Assembly (NCBI GenBank): GCA_002731275.1
Contig: PCBK01000030.1
Span: 36,609-100,608, forward strand
Reading direction: 5' to 3'
DNA: 64,000 bases
DNA from: Deltaproteobacteria bacterium
Lineage (GTDB): Bacteria > Myxococcota_C > UBA6777
Position numbers and translations under genes: made by a program. Numbering within the stretch: position 1 is the stretch's first letter; each line of letters begins with the position of its first letter. This document shows positions 8,640 through 17,683 of the stretch, piece after piece. Under the pieces are notes generated by a model. The model worked only from the letters and a program-made list of their open reading frames with translations. It did no database searches and was not told the origin of the DNA.

Positions 8640-10844
8640 TCATCGACAATCCCACGACACGATATCTCCCGGTGAAAAATACCTCATATGAGGTTGTTGT
8701 TTCCCCTGGAAAAAGAGCTTGTTGATCGAAGAAAAACCCACTGAAAATGATTGTATGGGTGAGTCTTTGTACACATCCCAAACGTGCACCCACGAACGTG
8801 GTGTCCCGGAGTCCTTCCCCATCGTCGCAAAGAAACTACCAGAGGGGTGAAAAACAACGCCCAAAACAGGCGACTGCACAGGAAGTTGATAGGTCTTCGA
8901 AGTGCGCCCAAGTGGCTCCCCACGCTCATCGAGACGCATATCCCACAAACGAACGCTCTGATCGAGTGACCCAGACAGCATCCACTGACCATCTGTGCGA
9001 AACGACAGCGATAAGATCATCTCCTTGTGTCCGCCAAGAGAGCGCAAGTACGTTCCCTTGGGCAACCCATCCTGGTCAAATGAGACATCCCACAGTCGGA
9101 TGTAGGACTCCCTGTTTCCTGACGCCAACCAACGACCTCTCGGATCAAACGCCATCGTGATGGGTTCTTCCTTAGAGAGCCGCAACGTCTTCATCAAAGC
9201 TCCCTTTGGGACACCGACAGGATCGGCCCGAAGATCCCATAAATGGATCGCACGATCTTCAGAGATCGACGCCAACATCCACCCGTTAGGCGAAAAATGC
9301 ATCTCACTGAACGGAAAACGTGGTTGGGCGTTGGAGATGTTCTTGAACAGCTTCACCTCGACGTTCCCCTGTCCATTGAGGCTGATCCCCCACACACGGA
9401 TCGATTCTCGATCAGAAGACACAAGCAAACGACCATCAGGCGAAAACACCAAGCCTGTTAGATACACAGCGTCATGAGCACGCCACGAGTACAGAATCTT
9501 TTGTGTCTCCAAAGACACGAGCGAGATCAAGCCGCTGTATACGCGCCCCACAGCCGCAATAGGAAGTGTCGGATGAAGCGCATAGTCCGCTGCCACAGAG
9601 ACCATCACCCCAGGTCTCCCCAGCGTCCCCTTCGTCGAATACAGCCAACGCTCCAATGTTCCGAGCTTGTTCGCAGTGTATATCCATCGACGTGTTGGGT
9701 GAAAGACCACATCGAGCATGCTAAACGATGTACCAAATGAAGAGATCTTCTTGAGCGCATACGTCGGTGTCTGTTCAAACGACCATATCTGCAGCGTCGT
9801 ATCCACGACAGCAGCGATCAACGAACCTGACGGATGTATGACCACTCGATTCGCTCCGGTCACAGCCCCAGTCAACAAACGCAACTGTGCGACGTCATAC
9901 ACACCCATGTCACCAGAGGCGAACACGATCAACGCCAGATGCCCTTTGGGAAACAACTCCATCGTCCGGATCGCAGATTGCGTCTGCGTTTGTTTATGAA
10001 GGGAGAGACCATCGTCACTACAATTCCAGGTGATCAGGTTCCGATCAGCGTCCGCGGAGAGCAAGTACGACGAATCCGCCGAAAATGCTATGTGTAGCAG
10101 CTCCGCCTTATGCTCGGTGTATGCCTTAAGAGGCTTGAGCCCGATCAAACCGTCATCACCTTCGATGACACTCCACACGTCCAACGATCGACGCTCCGTC
10201 CCGGCCACCAACATCTTACCGTCAGGCCGAAAGGACAAATGTTTGATCGCTGAGATGGTCTTCCACAAGACACCCCCACGACGACGTAGAGTGACCTTTC
10301 CAGGAGAGCGCTCTATCGACCAAAGGATGATCTTTCCATTCTCCAGACCGAGCGCGATCCACCTGCCATTAGGATGCACAGCCACTGCGGGAAATGTACG
10401 TACGGTCTCAAACTCGACGTCTCGCTGGGCATCGAGCAACTCTCCACTCTCCGACCACAAGAACAGACCACCATAGTTGTCAAAAGACAACAGCCCATTC
10501 GTGTTCAGGCCGTATTGGAGGCGAATCCAGCCCGCTGGATGAGCAAATAACCCCTCGCTCTGTTGGGCGCAAAAGCAGCGTTGTTTGTTGGCTTCGTCGC
10601 AGGTGTAGAGAGGTCGTTCAGGATCGGCTTCAGGAAGCGCTCCTCCATCCTCCCTGCGCGGTTCCTGTTGTCCTTCGATGGAGCGAAGTACACAAGTCTG
10701 CGCCTCACACTGCTCGCCTTCTCGACAATCAGCCGCGCGCTGGCAAGCTTTGGGGCCAAGGGTGATGACCTGCTGACATTGGCAGCCAACAACCATCCCG
10801 ACACACATCACGACGCACACAAAGAACAGAGATCTCCAACCCAT
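8640..10844 (-). CDS. WD40-repeat lipoprotein
   Basis: A 734-residue predicted lipoprotein. The chosen ATG (10842-10844) gives a signal peptide with lipobox MVVGC (Cys21); a longer frame to 10988 adds an unlikely N-terminus. After the lipid Cys comes a Cys-rich linker of the kind common in myxobacterial lipoproteins (CQRAADC, GEQCEAQTC). The rest is WD40: clear repeats end in IRVWGI, IHLWDL, IRLWDV, VRLWDM and VHVWDV in the C-terminal half (about residues 470-720), each led by FSPDG/FHPSG/FDPRG signatures, with weaker repeats before them. Two seven-bladed propellers would fit the length. It is convergent with propeller paralogue 1 (31 bases apart) and divergent from paralogue 2. Surface protein binding is the expected role. 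Confidence 0.87.
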   Translation of the reverse strand: MGWRSLFFVCVVMCVGMVVGCQCQQVITLGPKACQRAADCREGEQCEAQTCVLRSIEGQQEPRREDGGALPEADPERPLYTCDEANKQRCFCAQQSEGLFAHPAGWIRLQYGLNTNGLLSFDNYGGLFLWSESGELLDAQRDVEFETVRTFPAVAVHPNGRWIALGLENGKIILWSIERSPGKVTLRRRGGVLWKTISAIKHLSFRPDGKMLVAGTERRSLDVWSVIEGDDGLIGLKPLKAYTEHKAELLHIAFSADSSYLLSADADRNLITWNCSDDGLSLHKQTQTQSAIRTMELFPKGHLALIVFASGDMGVYDVAQLRLLTGAVTGANRVVIHPSGSLIAAVVDTTLQIWSFEQTPTYALKKISSFGTSFSMLDVVFHPTRRWIYTANKLGTLERWLYSTKGTLGRPGVMVSVAADYALHPTLPIAAVGRVYSGLISLVSLETQKILYSWRAHDAVYLTGLVFSPDGRLLVSSDRESIRVWGISLNGQGNVEVKLFKNISNAQPRFPFSEMHFSPNGWMLASISEDRAIHLWDLRADPVGVPKGALMKTLRLSKEEPITMAFDPRGRWLASGNRESYIRLWDVSFDQDGLPKGTYLRSLGGHKEMILSLSFRTDGQWMLSGSLDQSVRLWDMRLDERGEPLGRTSKTYQLPVQSPVLGVVFHPSGSFFATMGKDSGTPRSWVHVWDVYKDSPIQSFSVGFSSINKLFFQGKQQPHMRYFSPGDIVSWDCR

Positions 10845-11101
10845 CCGATAACCTTTTCGCAAAAGACACAACAACATAAGCCTGCCCAAAAGGGTAATCG
10901 TCCCCAACCAAGATGTCCACAGGCACCAACCCTCATGCCATGAAAAAAGATGGTTTTTGGTGATACGATCCTCGGATATCTGACACATACTCTACAAAGT
11001 GCGTACAGCTCAGCGTTGTTCGCTTGGAATCATTACCTTTTTGTGTACTTCGATCTTGGAACGCTATTTGCTTTGAAAAAAAGATTGAATCGTGGTCCAA
11101 A

Positions 11102-11125
11102 AGTGCAGATATTGGTGACTGCACT
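11102..11125 (+). promoter_or_regulatory. Leader hairpin before the second propeller gene
   Basis: AGTGCAG (11102-11108) pairs with CTGCACT (11119-11125) around a 10-base loop and is followed by CTTTT; A residues precede the stem. It ends about 35 bases before the ATG at 11160, the same distance as the junction before paralogue 1, although the two sequences are unrelated. The rest of the 315-base divergent gap (10845-11159) holds no gene and no promoter I would defend. Confidence 0.4.
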
Positions 11126-11159
11126 CTTTTGAAGAACTTTGATGGAATGAAGTGGCGTA

Positions 11160-14100
11160 ATGAAAGTCTTACAAACAACAATCTTTTGGGTCCTCGCGTT
11201 GTTGCTCGCGCCTGTGTTGTCAGGCTGTTTTGCGATGAACAGCGCTCCCACAGAGAGCGGCTCCCGGGACTTCATCGCACCCTCCTACCCAAAGGGTCAG
11301 GACTCATTCACAACAACTGAGACCACGACACAATCGGACACATCTCAACAAGAACAACCGACTTCAGGACAAGAGCCAGGCAGAGTGGACAGTGCGCCCA
11401 ATCGAGACGGTCTGCTTGAGAAGCAAAATACCGAGAACAACTCACCTCCAAGCAGTAACTTTTACGATACACTCGAAGAAGCTGACCTCTACCGTGTTGT
11501 GGGTCAAACATTGTACATGCTCAACACGTACAAGGGATTCATGGTCTACGACCTGTCCAACCCCAGCGCGCTCAAAAAAGAAGCCACCCTCCCTGTCTTT
11601 GGTGTGCCTGTTGAAATGTTTATCGAGGGACAGCACGCGTTTGTCCTCGTGCGTGATGCGCTTCGCCTTGAGAAAAACAATGGCACTCTCTCCTTCCAGA
11701 GAAAGAATGTCTCGCAACTCGTCGTTCTCGATTTGAGTCACAGTCACGCCCCCAAAGTCTTGCAGCGCATCGACATACAAGGTCAGCTTCGCGCAGGTGT
11801 CTCCAGAAAATCCAAGACACACCTGCACATTGTCGCTCATATCACCAACAGTTACCAACAAGCCTGGCCTCGTCAACAAGGCACAGCGCAAGAGCGCGTC
11901 ACGCTTTACACATTCGATATCAAGACACCGACCAACCCCAAACAACAACAAGTGCTCCAGTTACTCGAACAAGCCAGGGTTGACGATGCAGACACTGGCG
12001 AAACACCCATTCTGGAAGGCGTTGTCCTCTCCACCTCACAAAATCATCTGTTGATCGGCGAAAGGTGGAGTCTCGCACGGAAAAACAACGACGCAACGTG
12101 GTCCTGTCAATGGCGTAGTAAGCAACAACGAACGTACGTCAACGTCGTCTCACTCGGAAGTGATAGCGCCCTCCCCTCTCTACAAGGACGTTTTCGCATC
12201 GAAGGCGACATCAACGACCAATTCAAACAGACCTTGTACAAAGACGGTACCAACCAACTCTTTTACCTCGGTATCACACAACAAAAGAGTTGGAACGTCG
12301 CGAGTTGTGCGTTCACAAGTACACAAAACAACAACTTTGTCTCTTACAGCGTCAGCGCGCAGAGCGCGAGCACACTGCTAAAAAGCCAACCCTTCACGAC
12401 GTCAGGTGAGACCATCCAGGCGAGCTTGTTTGACAAAGACGCCAAACGCGCCTTCATCAGCACGACAAACACAACCTCTGGTTCGTTGTACGTCATCGAC
12501 TGGTCCGATCCTGCAGCACCAAGTACGGAGGCTGTCGAAGAGGCCTTTCCACTCAGCGCCAAGGTGATCAACAAGGTCTCCGAAAACCGCCTCTTGCTCG
12601 TGGGTGAGTCCTATTCAGAGCTTTGCAACAAGTCGAGCAGCAGTCACGTCTCAGGAACAGCAGCAGGGCTCATCTTGCTCGACTTGAGCAAAGACAACTT
12701 TCTGCAATCGTTGAGCGAGCGATGTGCAACAGCCGCAGGCTCGCTGGACGCGAGCAGAAACGTCTCGTTGAGTAAAGTCGATCTGGATCAGGCGCACAAA
12801 TCGATCAGCATCCACCAAGACGGCGCAGCACACTACATCACGCTGCCCATTGAGTACCAACAAGCCCAAGACAACTACACAGAATATCGTACCGCCGTAA
12901 GCCTGTTCCGCTGGAAAGAGACACAAGCTGGTGGCAGCGCACCTTCGCCACTACAACAAGTCAGCGTCCTCGAACACCCGAGAGGCACAGTCAAACGCAC
13001 GGCGTTGTTTTACCTGCCAACAGACGAAGCACAAGGGGCAAAAAGACGCCATATTCTGACCATCTCAGACACACATCTGTCTTTATTCGATGTACAAGAT
13101 GACACAGCGCCAACGCGACGCTCTTCTATTGAGATCGCGCCTTTTATCGGGGCACTTTACCGCTTTGGTGGCTACCTCGTCGAGCAAGCACACTTAGGCG
13201 AAGGTTATGAAAAGTTCAACGAGTTTCGCGTACGTAAAGTCAGCAGTGGTGATATCGCTGACAACGAAGTGCTCGCATCTTTTCGCGTGGGTGCGTTGGA
13301 GCAAGTGCTTCGCTTCCAAAACAAACTCGTCCTCTTTCACAAGCTCGCAGACGATGCAAGTCGTCACGAAGTGCAGGTGTACGACCTCTCGAACCCACAA
13401 AAGCCCCAAAAACAGACATCTCTGGAGTTAACGTACAACTTCTCGGCGACGTATCGCTTTTACTGTGGTTCGTTTGAGCAGAGTTATCTCATCGACCAAG
13501 AAGGCGCACAAATTGGACGTCAGTGGGTGCCTACAAAAGAAGGACTCGTGGCGTTGATCAAGGACACAGACGCACGTTTTCGTCTGTTGTTTTTGGACCT
13601 TCGAAATGACACCCCATCCATTCGGACAAGAGGGCTTAAGGAGGACGAGGAATACCTCTACCTGATCCGCACCACGGAGGGGCGCTTCTTTTTGGTCAGT
13701 CGCGTCAAGCTCAGCACAAAGACAAGGGAAAAAGAAGTCACAACCACTTACAAGTACTATGCGCAGCTGTGGGTCTTTCAGGAAAGCAAGTGGGACAACG
13801 GCACAAAGGTCAATCTCCCAGGTAGACTGATCCAAGCACATATCATCGGCCAAGAGTACAGACTGTTGACCTACGATCATTTCGCTTACAGCGACAACGT
13901 TAGAGATGTCCTACGTATGCACTTGCTCTCCTGGAAACAACAGGAAGAAAAAGCTGCAATTGTCGCGACGACTTCGTTTGGTGGTTATGGCTTGCAAGAT
14001 ATCTTGCTGCAAGGACAACGACTGTATATCAACGCACATCAACGCGAAAACAACACCTCGACCAACCACTTGATGATTGTGGATCTCGTAGATGATCGAT

Positions 14101-14357
14101 TTGCCCGACGGTACGAAGGTGATATGGGCACGGAGAATACGCGCATTGTCGGCGTATACCAATCCAAATTGTTTTTTGATGTCGCCCAAGAAGGCATCCT
14201 CGTTGTCGATGTACAAACCCCAAATATCCCAAAAGGCTTGCACTTTCAACGCACACCTGGTTGGACAAAGCACATCAGCTTTTATGGAAAATACGCCTTC
14301 CTCTCAGCGGGACACTTTGGCATCTACACCCTCGACCTCGAGACCTCTACTTTCTAG
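11160..14357 (+). CDS. Beta-propeller domain lipoprotein, paralogue 2
   Basis: A 1,065-residue lipoprotein (signal peptide, lipobox VLSGC, Cys23) colinear with the 5282-8608 protein over nearly its whole length. Shared landmarks are EEADLYRV, LNTYKGF-V-DLSNP, VEMFIEGQHAFVLVRDALRL, the SQLV-LDLSH segment, QLRAGVSRK, TDTHLSLFD-type blades, YRFGGYLVEQAHLGEGYEKFNEFRV and the C-terminal GW-KHISFYG ... SAGHFGIYTLDL. The low-complexity linker after the Cys (about 30-100) is Thr/Gln/Glu rich here rather than Gly/Ser rich, and the Trp/Tyr insertions of paralogue 1 are shorter. The copies have diverged considerably, so the duplication is old. No strong Shine-Dalgarno site precedes the ATG. Confidence 0.88.
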   Translation: MKVLQTTIFWVLALLLAPVLSGCFAMNSAPTESGSRDFIAPSYPKGQDSFTTTETTTQSDTSQQEQPTSGQEPGRVDSAPNRDGLLEKQNTENNSPPSSNFYDTLEEADLYRVVGQTLYMLNTYKGFMVYDLSNPSALKKEATLPVFGVPVEMFIEGQHAFVLVRDALRLEKNNGTLSFQRKNVSQLVVLDLSHSHAPKVLQRIDIQGQLRAGVSRKSKTHLHIVAHITNSYQQAWPRQQGTAQERVTLYTFDIKTPTNPKQQQVLQLLEQARVDDADTGETPILEGVVLSTSQNHLLIGERWSLARKNNDATWSCQWRSKQQRTYVNVVSLGSDSALPSLQGRFRIEGDINDQFKQTLYKDGTNQLFYLGITQQKSWNVASCAFTSTQNNNFVSYSVSAQSASTLLKSQPFTTSGETIQASLFDKDAKRAFISTTNTTSGSLYVIDWSDPAAPSTEAVEEAFPLSAKVINKVSENRLLLVGESYSELCNKSSSSHVSGTAAGLILLDLSKDNFLQSLSERCATAAGSLDASRNVSLSKVDLDQAHKSISIHQDGAAHYITLPIEYQQAQDNYTEYRTAVSLFRWKETQAGGSAPSPLQQVSVLEHPRGTVKRTALFYLPTDEAQGAKRRHILTISDTHLSLFDVQDDTAPTRRSSIEIAPFIGALYRFGGYLVEQAHLGEGYEKFNEFRVRKVSSGDIADNEVLASFRVGALEQVLRFQNKLVLFHKLADDASRHEVQVYDLSNPQKPQKQTSLELTYNFSATYRFYCGSFEQSYLIDQEGAQIGRQWVPTKEGLVALIKDTDARFRLLFLDLRNDTPSIRTRGLKEDEEYLYLIRTTEGRFFLVSRVKLSTKTREKEVTTTYKYYAQLWVFQESKWDNGTKVNLPGRLIQAHIIGQEYRLLTYDHFAYSDNVRDVLRMHLLSWKQQEEKAAIVATTSFGGYGLQDILLQGQRLYINAHQRENNTSTNHLMIVDLVDDRFARRYEGDMGTENTRIVGVYQSKLFFDVAQEGILVVDVQTPNIPKGLHFQRTPGWTKHISFYGKYAFLSAGHFGIYTLDLETSTF

Positions 14358-14407
14358 TCTTTCCCACACATTCCCCTGCCAGAAGTACAAAAACGTTGGA
14401 TGAACAC

Positions 14408-14440
14408 TTGCATCCTCACACAAAAAACAGATAATCTGTT
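14408..14440 (+). promoter_or_regulatory. Probable mscS promoter with palindromic operator AACAGATAATCTGTT
   Basis: TTGCAT (14408-14413), a 16-base spacer and GATAAT (14430-14435) form a promoter about 150 bases before the mscS start. A perfect inverted repeat AACAGA-TAA-TCTGTT (14426-14440) is centred on the -10 element. The same half-sites AACAG/CTGTT with five bases between them occur over the rlmN promoter (39660-39674). Further down, ACACC ... GGTGT (14477-14501) precedes seven A/T bases and could be a weak attenuator. Confidence 0.45.
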
Positions 14441-14585
14441 TCGCATTTCAAAGAATGCATGTCACGTTTGAACACAACACCCTTGTAGGATGTCGTGGTG
14501 TATTTTTTGGAGACAATGAATCTCTTGTACTCATAGAAACAACACTTCACCCCCACGATCCCACGTTCGATAGAGGAGCCTTTAC

Positions 14586-15476
14586 ATGGAAGCCTTGACG
14601 ACCTTTTTGTCCCAATGGTTTAACTTGCCCAAATCCTACGCACCATTTGTAGATTGGGGTGTTCGCGCAGCGATAGTCCTGCTTATTTTCATCATCGTCG
14701 CCTTCCTCGCACGCCGCAAGCGCATCGAGCGCATCATCGAATGGCTTGACGAAAAAGTGGGTGTCATCGAGTTGACTCCTGCGGATCGGAGCTTCTTCTC
14801 CTCTGTCATCCGTGGCGCCTTCTGGCTCGCTGGTTGGTTTGCGATCTTCTACACACTCAAACTCACTGCAGTCCTCGCGACAGTTGGTCTCTCCGCTGGT
14901 GTTTTGACGACCGTCGCAGCCATCGCCAACAAAGAGTTGATCGGTAATGTCTTTGGTGGCCTCGTGATCCAAGCACGCCGTCAAGTCGCTCCTGGCGATG
15001 TGATCAAAATCCTCGACATCACAGGAACACTCCACACCATCGGCCTGACCTCATGTGAAGTCGTGACCTTCGAAGGTGTCCCCCACCATATCCCCAACGC
15101 CAAGATGCTCAACGAAGTCCTGACCAATTATTCACAAGCGGGCTTCCGACGTGCAACCATCGACTTTTGCTACGATCCTGATGAGTCTTATCCAGAAGAT
15201 CTGGAAGCTGTTATCGAAGAACTGATCGCAGAGACAGAAGGTCTGGCAGAAGGCAAAACGTCTGGCTTCGTGTACGGTGCGCTGACGGAGAAGGGACAAA
15301 ACGTCTCCATCAACCTCTACTTCTCGCCAGACAACTGGTACAAAAATGCCTCCAATGCACGCCGTATCTTCCTCGAAAAACTCGATGAGAGCGACGTACA
15401 AATTGGTGTCCCCCAGATCCTCACGCTGCAAGTTGAGGAGCCAGAAGACGAGAAAAAAACCAAGAAGAAAAAGTAA
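14586..15476 (+). CDS. mscS: Small-conductance mechanosensitive channel, MscS family
   Basis: A 296-residue inner-membrane channel of the MscS superfamily, close to the 286 residues of the E. coli protein. It has an N-terminal helix at about 22-43, a second at about 75-95, and the pore-lining third helix region (TVGLSAGVLTTVAAIANKELIGNVFGGLVI, about 100-130), followed by the beta domain with PGDVIKILDITGTLHTIGLTSCEV, which matches the PFxVGD...G.V..I signature region. A C-terminal alpha/beta domain follows, ending in a Lys/Glu tail. MscS proteins release solutes on hypo-osmotic shock. The start is fixed by GAGGAG upstream of ATG 14586. It is transcribed alone, under the palindrome-bearing promoter at 14408-14440. 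Confidence 0.92.
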   Translation: MEALTTFLSQWFNLPKSYAPFVDWGVRAAIVLLIFIIVAFLARRKRIERIIEWLDEKVGVIELTPADRSFFSSVIRGAFWLAGWFAIFYTLKLTAVLATVGLSAGVLTTVAAIANKELIGNVFGGLVIQARRQVAPGDVIKILDITGTLHTIGLTSCEVVTFEGVPHHIPNAKMLNEVLTNYSQAGFRRATIDFCYDPDESYPEDLEAVIEELIAETEGLAEGKTSGFVYGALTEKGQNVSINLYFSPDNWYKNASNARRIFLEKLDESDVQIGVPQILTLQVEEPEDEKKTKKKK

Positions 15477-15603
15477 CCCATTCCCCCCCTCCCTTCCTCT
15501 CTCGACCCCCTGTAAGAGACTTGCGAAATCAACTCCATGTATGCTAGGCTGACTCGGATTTCTGGAGCACCCAAACAGCACTCCAAAGGTCGCGAACTGT
15601 TTG

Positions 15604-15620
15604 GACCCTTCGAAAGGGTC
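15604..15620 (+). promoter_or_regulatory. Hairpin just before the PEGA-protein ribosome-binding site
   Basis: GACCCTT (15604-15610) and AAGGGTC (15614-15620) form a 7-bp stem around CGA. It ends about ten bases before the AAAGGAAAGAG ribosome-binding site. It could tune translation of the gene at 15640; no T tract follows. Confidence 0.35.
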
Positions 15621-15639
15621 TCAGCAAAAAGGAAAGAGC

Positions 15640-16863
15640 ATGCATCGTTTTTGTCATTGGATTCTTGTTGGATTCTTACTGTGCACTTCACCGACGTATC
15701 TCTCGGCACAGTCGCTATCTCTGTTTATCCAACCTCCATCCAACACAAAAAAGGACACCCAAGCCCAACTCTGGGTAGAAGGTGTGGTCTCTGACACCCT
15801 CCGCAAAAGGATGGGACAGCTCTCCAACAAACTCGGCGAAATACCTGCCGCAAAACAAGCACAGCAACGCCAAGCGATGCTCGCGTTTAAGATCGGCAAG
15901 AAGGCCTTCGAAGAGCTCAACCCCGACCTCTCCTTTCGCAAATTTCAACAAACTCTGCGTCTCTTCCGGCAGATCGCTCCTTACGCAAACCAAATCGAGA
16001 CGTTGTGTCGTGCGCTCCTCTATATCGGCGTAGGACATCTGCTCAATGGACAGCAAGCGAATGGACAAAAATCGTTTGAAGAGGCCCTCAGTTACTGCCC
16101 CAATATGACCCTCTCAGGGATCACGACAGAGAACGACAAGCTGCAGATCTTTCGCGCCGCACAGTCCACCATGAGAAGAACGCCAAGAGGACGACTCAAG
16201 TTCACCGCCAACATCCCCGCGAATGTGTTTATAGACGGTCGTTACCGCGGTCAAACCCCACTCACCTTGAGCCTGCGCAAAGGCAACCACATCGTGAGCA
16301 TTCGACGCGCCGGGTATGTCCGCTGGGGCAAAATACTCAACGTCACACAAGCCACAACGCAGACACTCAACGCAAAGCTCAAAAAAGTCAGCACATTCCA
16401 AAAATGGCTCGCGCTCGGAACGTCTGCAACACGTCACGTAAGAAAGACTGACAACGTCCACAGCAGCGTGAGCGCGTTCGCAAAGTGGGCCTCTTCTTCC
16501 ACACTGATGTTGCTCCATGTTTCAACCCTACAGGACGACGTTATCGTCCACGCAGCGTTGTACGACATGCGCAAAAAGAAACAGCTCGCAGCAGGTGGCG
16601 CACGTGTCGAACAAGGCACAGGCGCTGTGGGACTCCGCTCCATGGTCAAGCAATTGCTGGCAGGGCAAGATCCTGCTATCGGCACGTGGAACCCCGGCCT
16701 CGCAGCACCGAGCATCTCTGGCTCGGGCCCCAATGTCGGTCTTATCGTGGGGGTCGCCGCAGGCGCTGTCGTCGTCATTGGTGGCGTCACCGCCGCCATC
16801 ATGCTCGCATCCCCACCCACTTGCCCAAGCGGTGCATGTGCACAAATCAAACTGATCCCCTGA
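15640..16863 (+). CDS. PEGA-domain exported protein with C-terminal membrane helix
   Basis: A 407-residue protein. The ATG at 15640 follows GGAAAGAG and opens a signal peptide (HRFCHWILVGFLLCTSPTYLSAQS, cleavage near residue 24); the longer TTG frame from 15601 would bury it. Residues about 60-175 form a helical, TPR-like region. A PEGA domain lies at about 185-255 (ANVFIDGRYRGQTPLTLSLRKGNHIVSIRRAGYV), a fold usually placed on extracytoplasmic faces of envelope proteins. Near the end is a hydrophobic helix (VGLIVGVAAGAVVVIGGVTAAIML) and a short Cys-containing tail (CPSGAC). The lipoprotein at 16883 follows after 19 bases and is probably cotranscribed. Confidence 0.85.
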   Translation: MHRFCHWILVGFLLCTSPTYLSAQSLSLFIQPPSNTKKDTQAQLWVEGVVSDTLRKRMGQLSNKLGEIPAAKQAQQRQAMLAFKIGKKAFEELNPDLSFRKFQQTLRLFRQIAPYANQIETLCRALLYIGVGHLLNGQQANGQKSFEEALSYCPNMTLSGITTENDKLQIFRAAQSTMRRTPRGRLKFTANIPANVFIDGRYRGQTPLTLSLRKGNHIVSIRRAGYVRWGKILNVTQATTQTLNAKLKKVSTFQKWLALGTSATRHVRKTDNVHSSVSAFAKWASSSTLMLLHVSTLQDDVIVHAALYDMRKKKQLAAGGARVEQGTGAVGLRSMVKQLLAGQDPAIGTWNPGLAAPSISGSGPNVGLIVGVAAGAVVVIGGVTAAIMLASPPTCPSGACAQIKLIP

Positions 16864-16882
16864 ACCATATTGAGGCGACTTC

Positions 16883-17329
16883 ATGGTACGTTGGTTTTTT
16901 ATGTGTCTCTTTTTGCTCAGCTTGTTTGCCTGTGGTGGAGGTGTCCCCTCTCCACAAGTCCGCTTGCAAGCGCTCGATCTGGAGAAGGTTACATTTGCTG
17001 ACTTCGTCGTGTTTTCAAGCAAGTTGACCTGCGCCCAAATCTCACAAGAGAACTACCTCTCCGAATCACCGAACACAAAAAATGCACGACTCTTCTGCCA
17101 ACCCATTAAAGTTGCGGACAAAACTCTGTGGCTCAAAGATCTCCCCGTCGGAAACGACCTCGTGGTCTTTGTCGTCGGCATCACGCTAGAGAACAACCAG
17201 AAAAAGATCGTCGCGACAGGCTGTGTTGATCGCGTCCAGTTCGCAGAAGGTCAGCTCGCGAGTCTCGACATCAAAATGCTTGACGTCACCCCCACCCCCG
17301 CAACAAATGGTTGTCCATCTGGCTCTTAG
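16883..17329 (+). CDS. Small lipoprotein of unknown function
   Basis: A 148-residue protein whose N-terminus is a lipoprotein signal peptide (lipobox LFAC, Cys17), followed by Gly-Gly-Gly and a compact beta-rich domain. Three further Cys pairs could form disulfides (TCAQIS, LFCQP, TGCVD, NGCPS). The segment DLPVGNDLVVFVVGI resembles an extracellular beta-sandwich, but no family was recognised. GAGGCGAC precedes the ATG. It follows the PEGA gene closely, so the two probably act in the same envelope process. Confidence 0.75.
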   Translation: MVRWFFMCLFLLSLFACGGGVPSPQVRLQALDLEKVTFADFVVFSSKLTCAQISQENYLSESPNTKNARLFCQPIKVADKTLWLKDLPVGNDLVVFVVGITLENNQKKIVATGCVDRVQFAEGQLASLDIKMLDVTPTPATNGCPSGS

Positions 17330-17401
17330 GACTCATATTGTCTCCTGAAGCGCAGACAAGCAGCTCCGCCTGTCTGCTCATAGACATAGGAGAGCAACAC
17401 C

Positions 17402-17632
17402 ATGTCCACACAATTATCCACCTGGCAACGTGCCTGGCAAAGATATACAGATTTTTTCGAAGGACTCCTCCCCACACCCTCAGATATCGCAGATGGTGAG
17501 TCACAAGGCAGCACCGAAATGGGTCTTGTGCGTATCCCCGCGTTACTCCTCTACACACCACTCTACTACTTGCTTTTTTGGAGCCTTTTCTTGTTCGTCT
17601 TCCCCTTTATGCTTATCGCAGAAGCCCTGTGA
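17402..17632 (+). CDS. Small membrane protein
   Basis: A 76-residue protein with a strong Shine-Dalgarno site (AGGAGAG, 17388-17394) before ATG 17402. The first 45 residues are polar and aromatic (WQRAWQRYTDFFEGLLP). The last 30 are hydrophobic (YYLLFWSLFLFVFPFMLIAEAL), so it is tail-anchored in the inner membrane. An inverted repeat GCAGACA/TGTCTGC (17352-17358, 17371-17377) lies in the 72-base gap before it. The function is unknown. Confidence 0.7.
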   Translation: MSTQLSTWQRAWQRYTDFFEGLLPTPSDIADGESQGSTEMGLVRIPALLLYTPLYYLLFWSLFLFVFPFMLIAEAL

Positions 17633-17683
17633 ATGTTCCCCCCAACCCCTTACATCAGCTCACCCCTGTAGACATCCGACGCT

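Noticed and set aside
10845-10988. N-terminal extension of the WD40 lipoprotein
   Set aside because: It would place 48 residues in front of a complete lipoprotein signal peptide.
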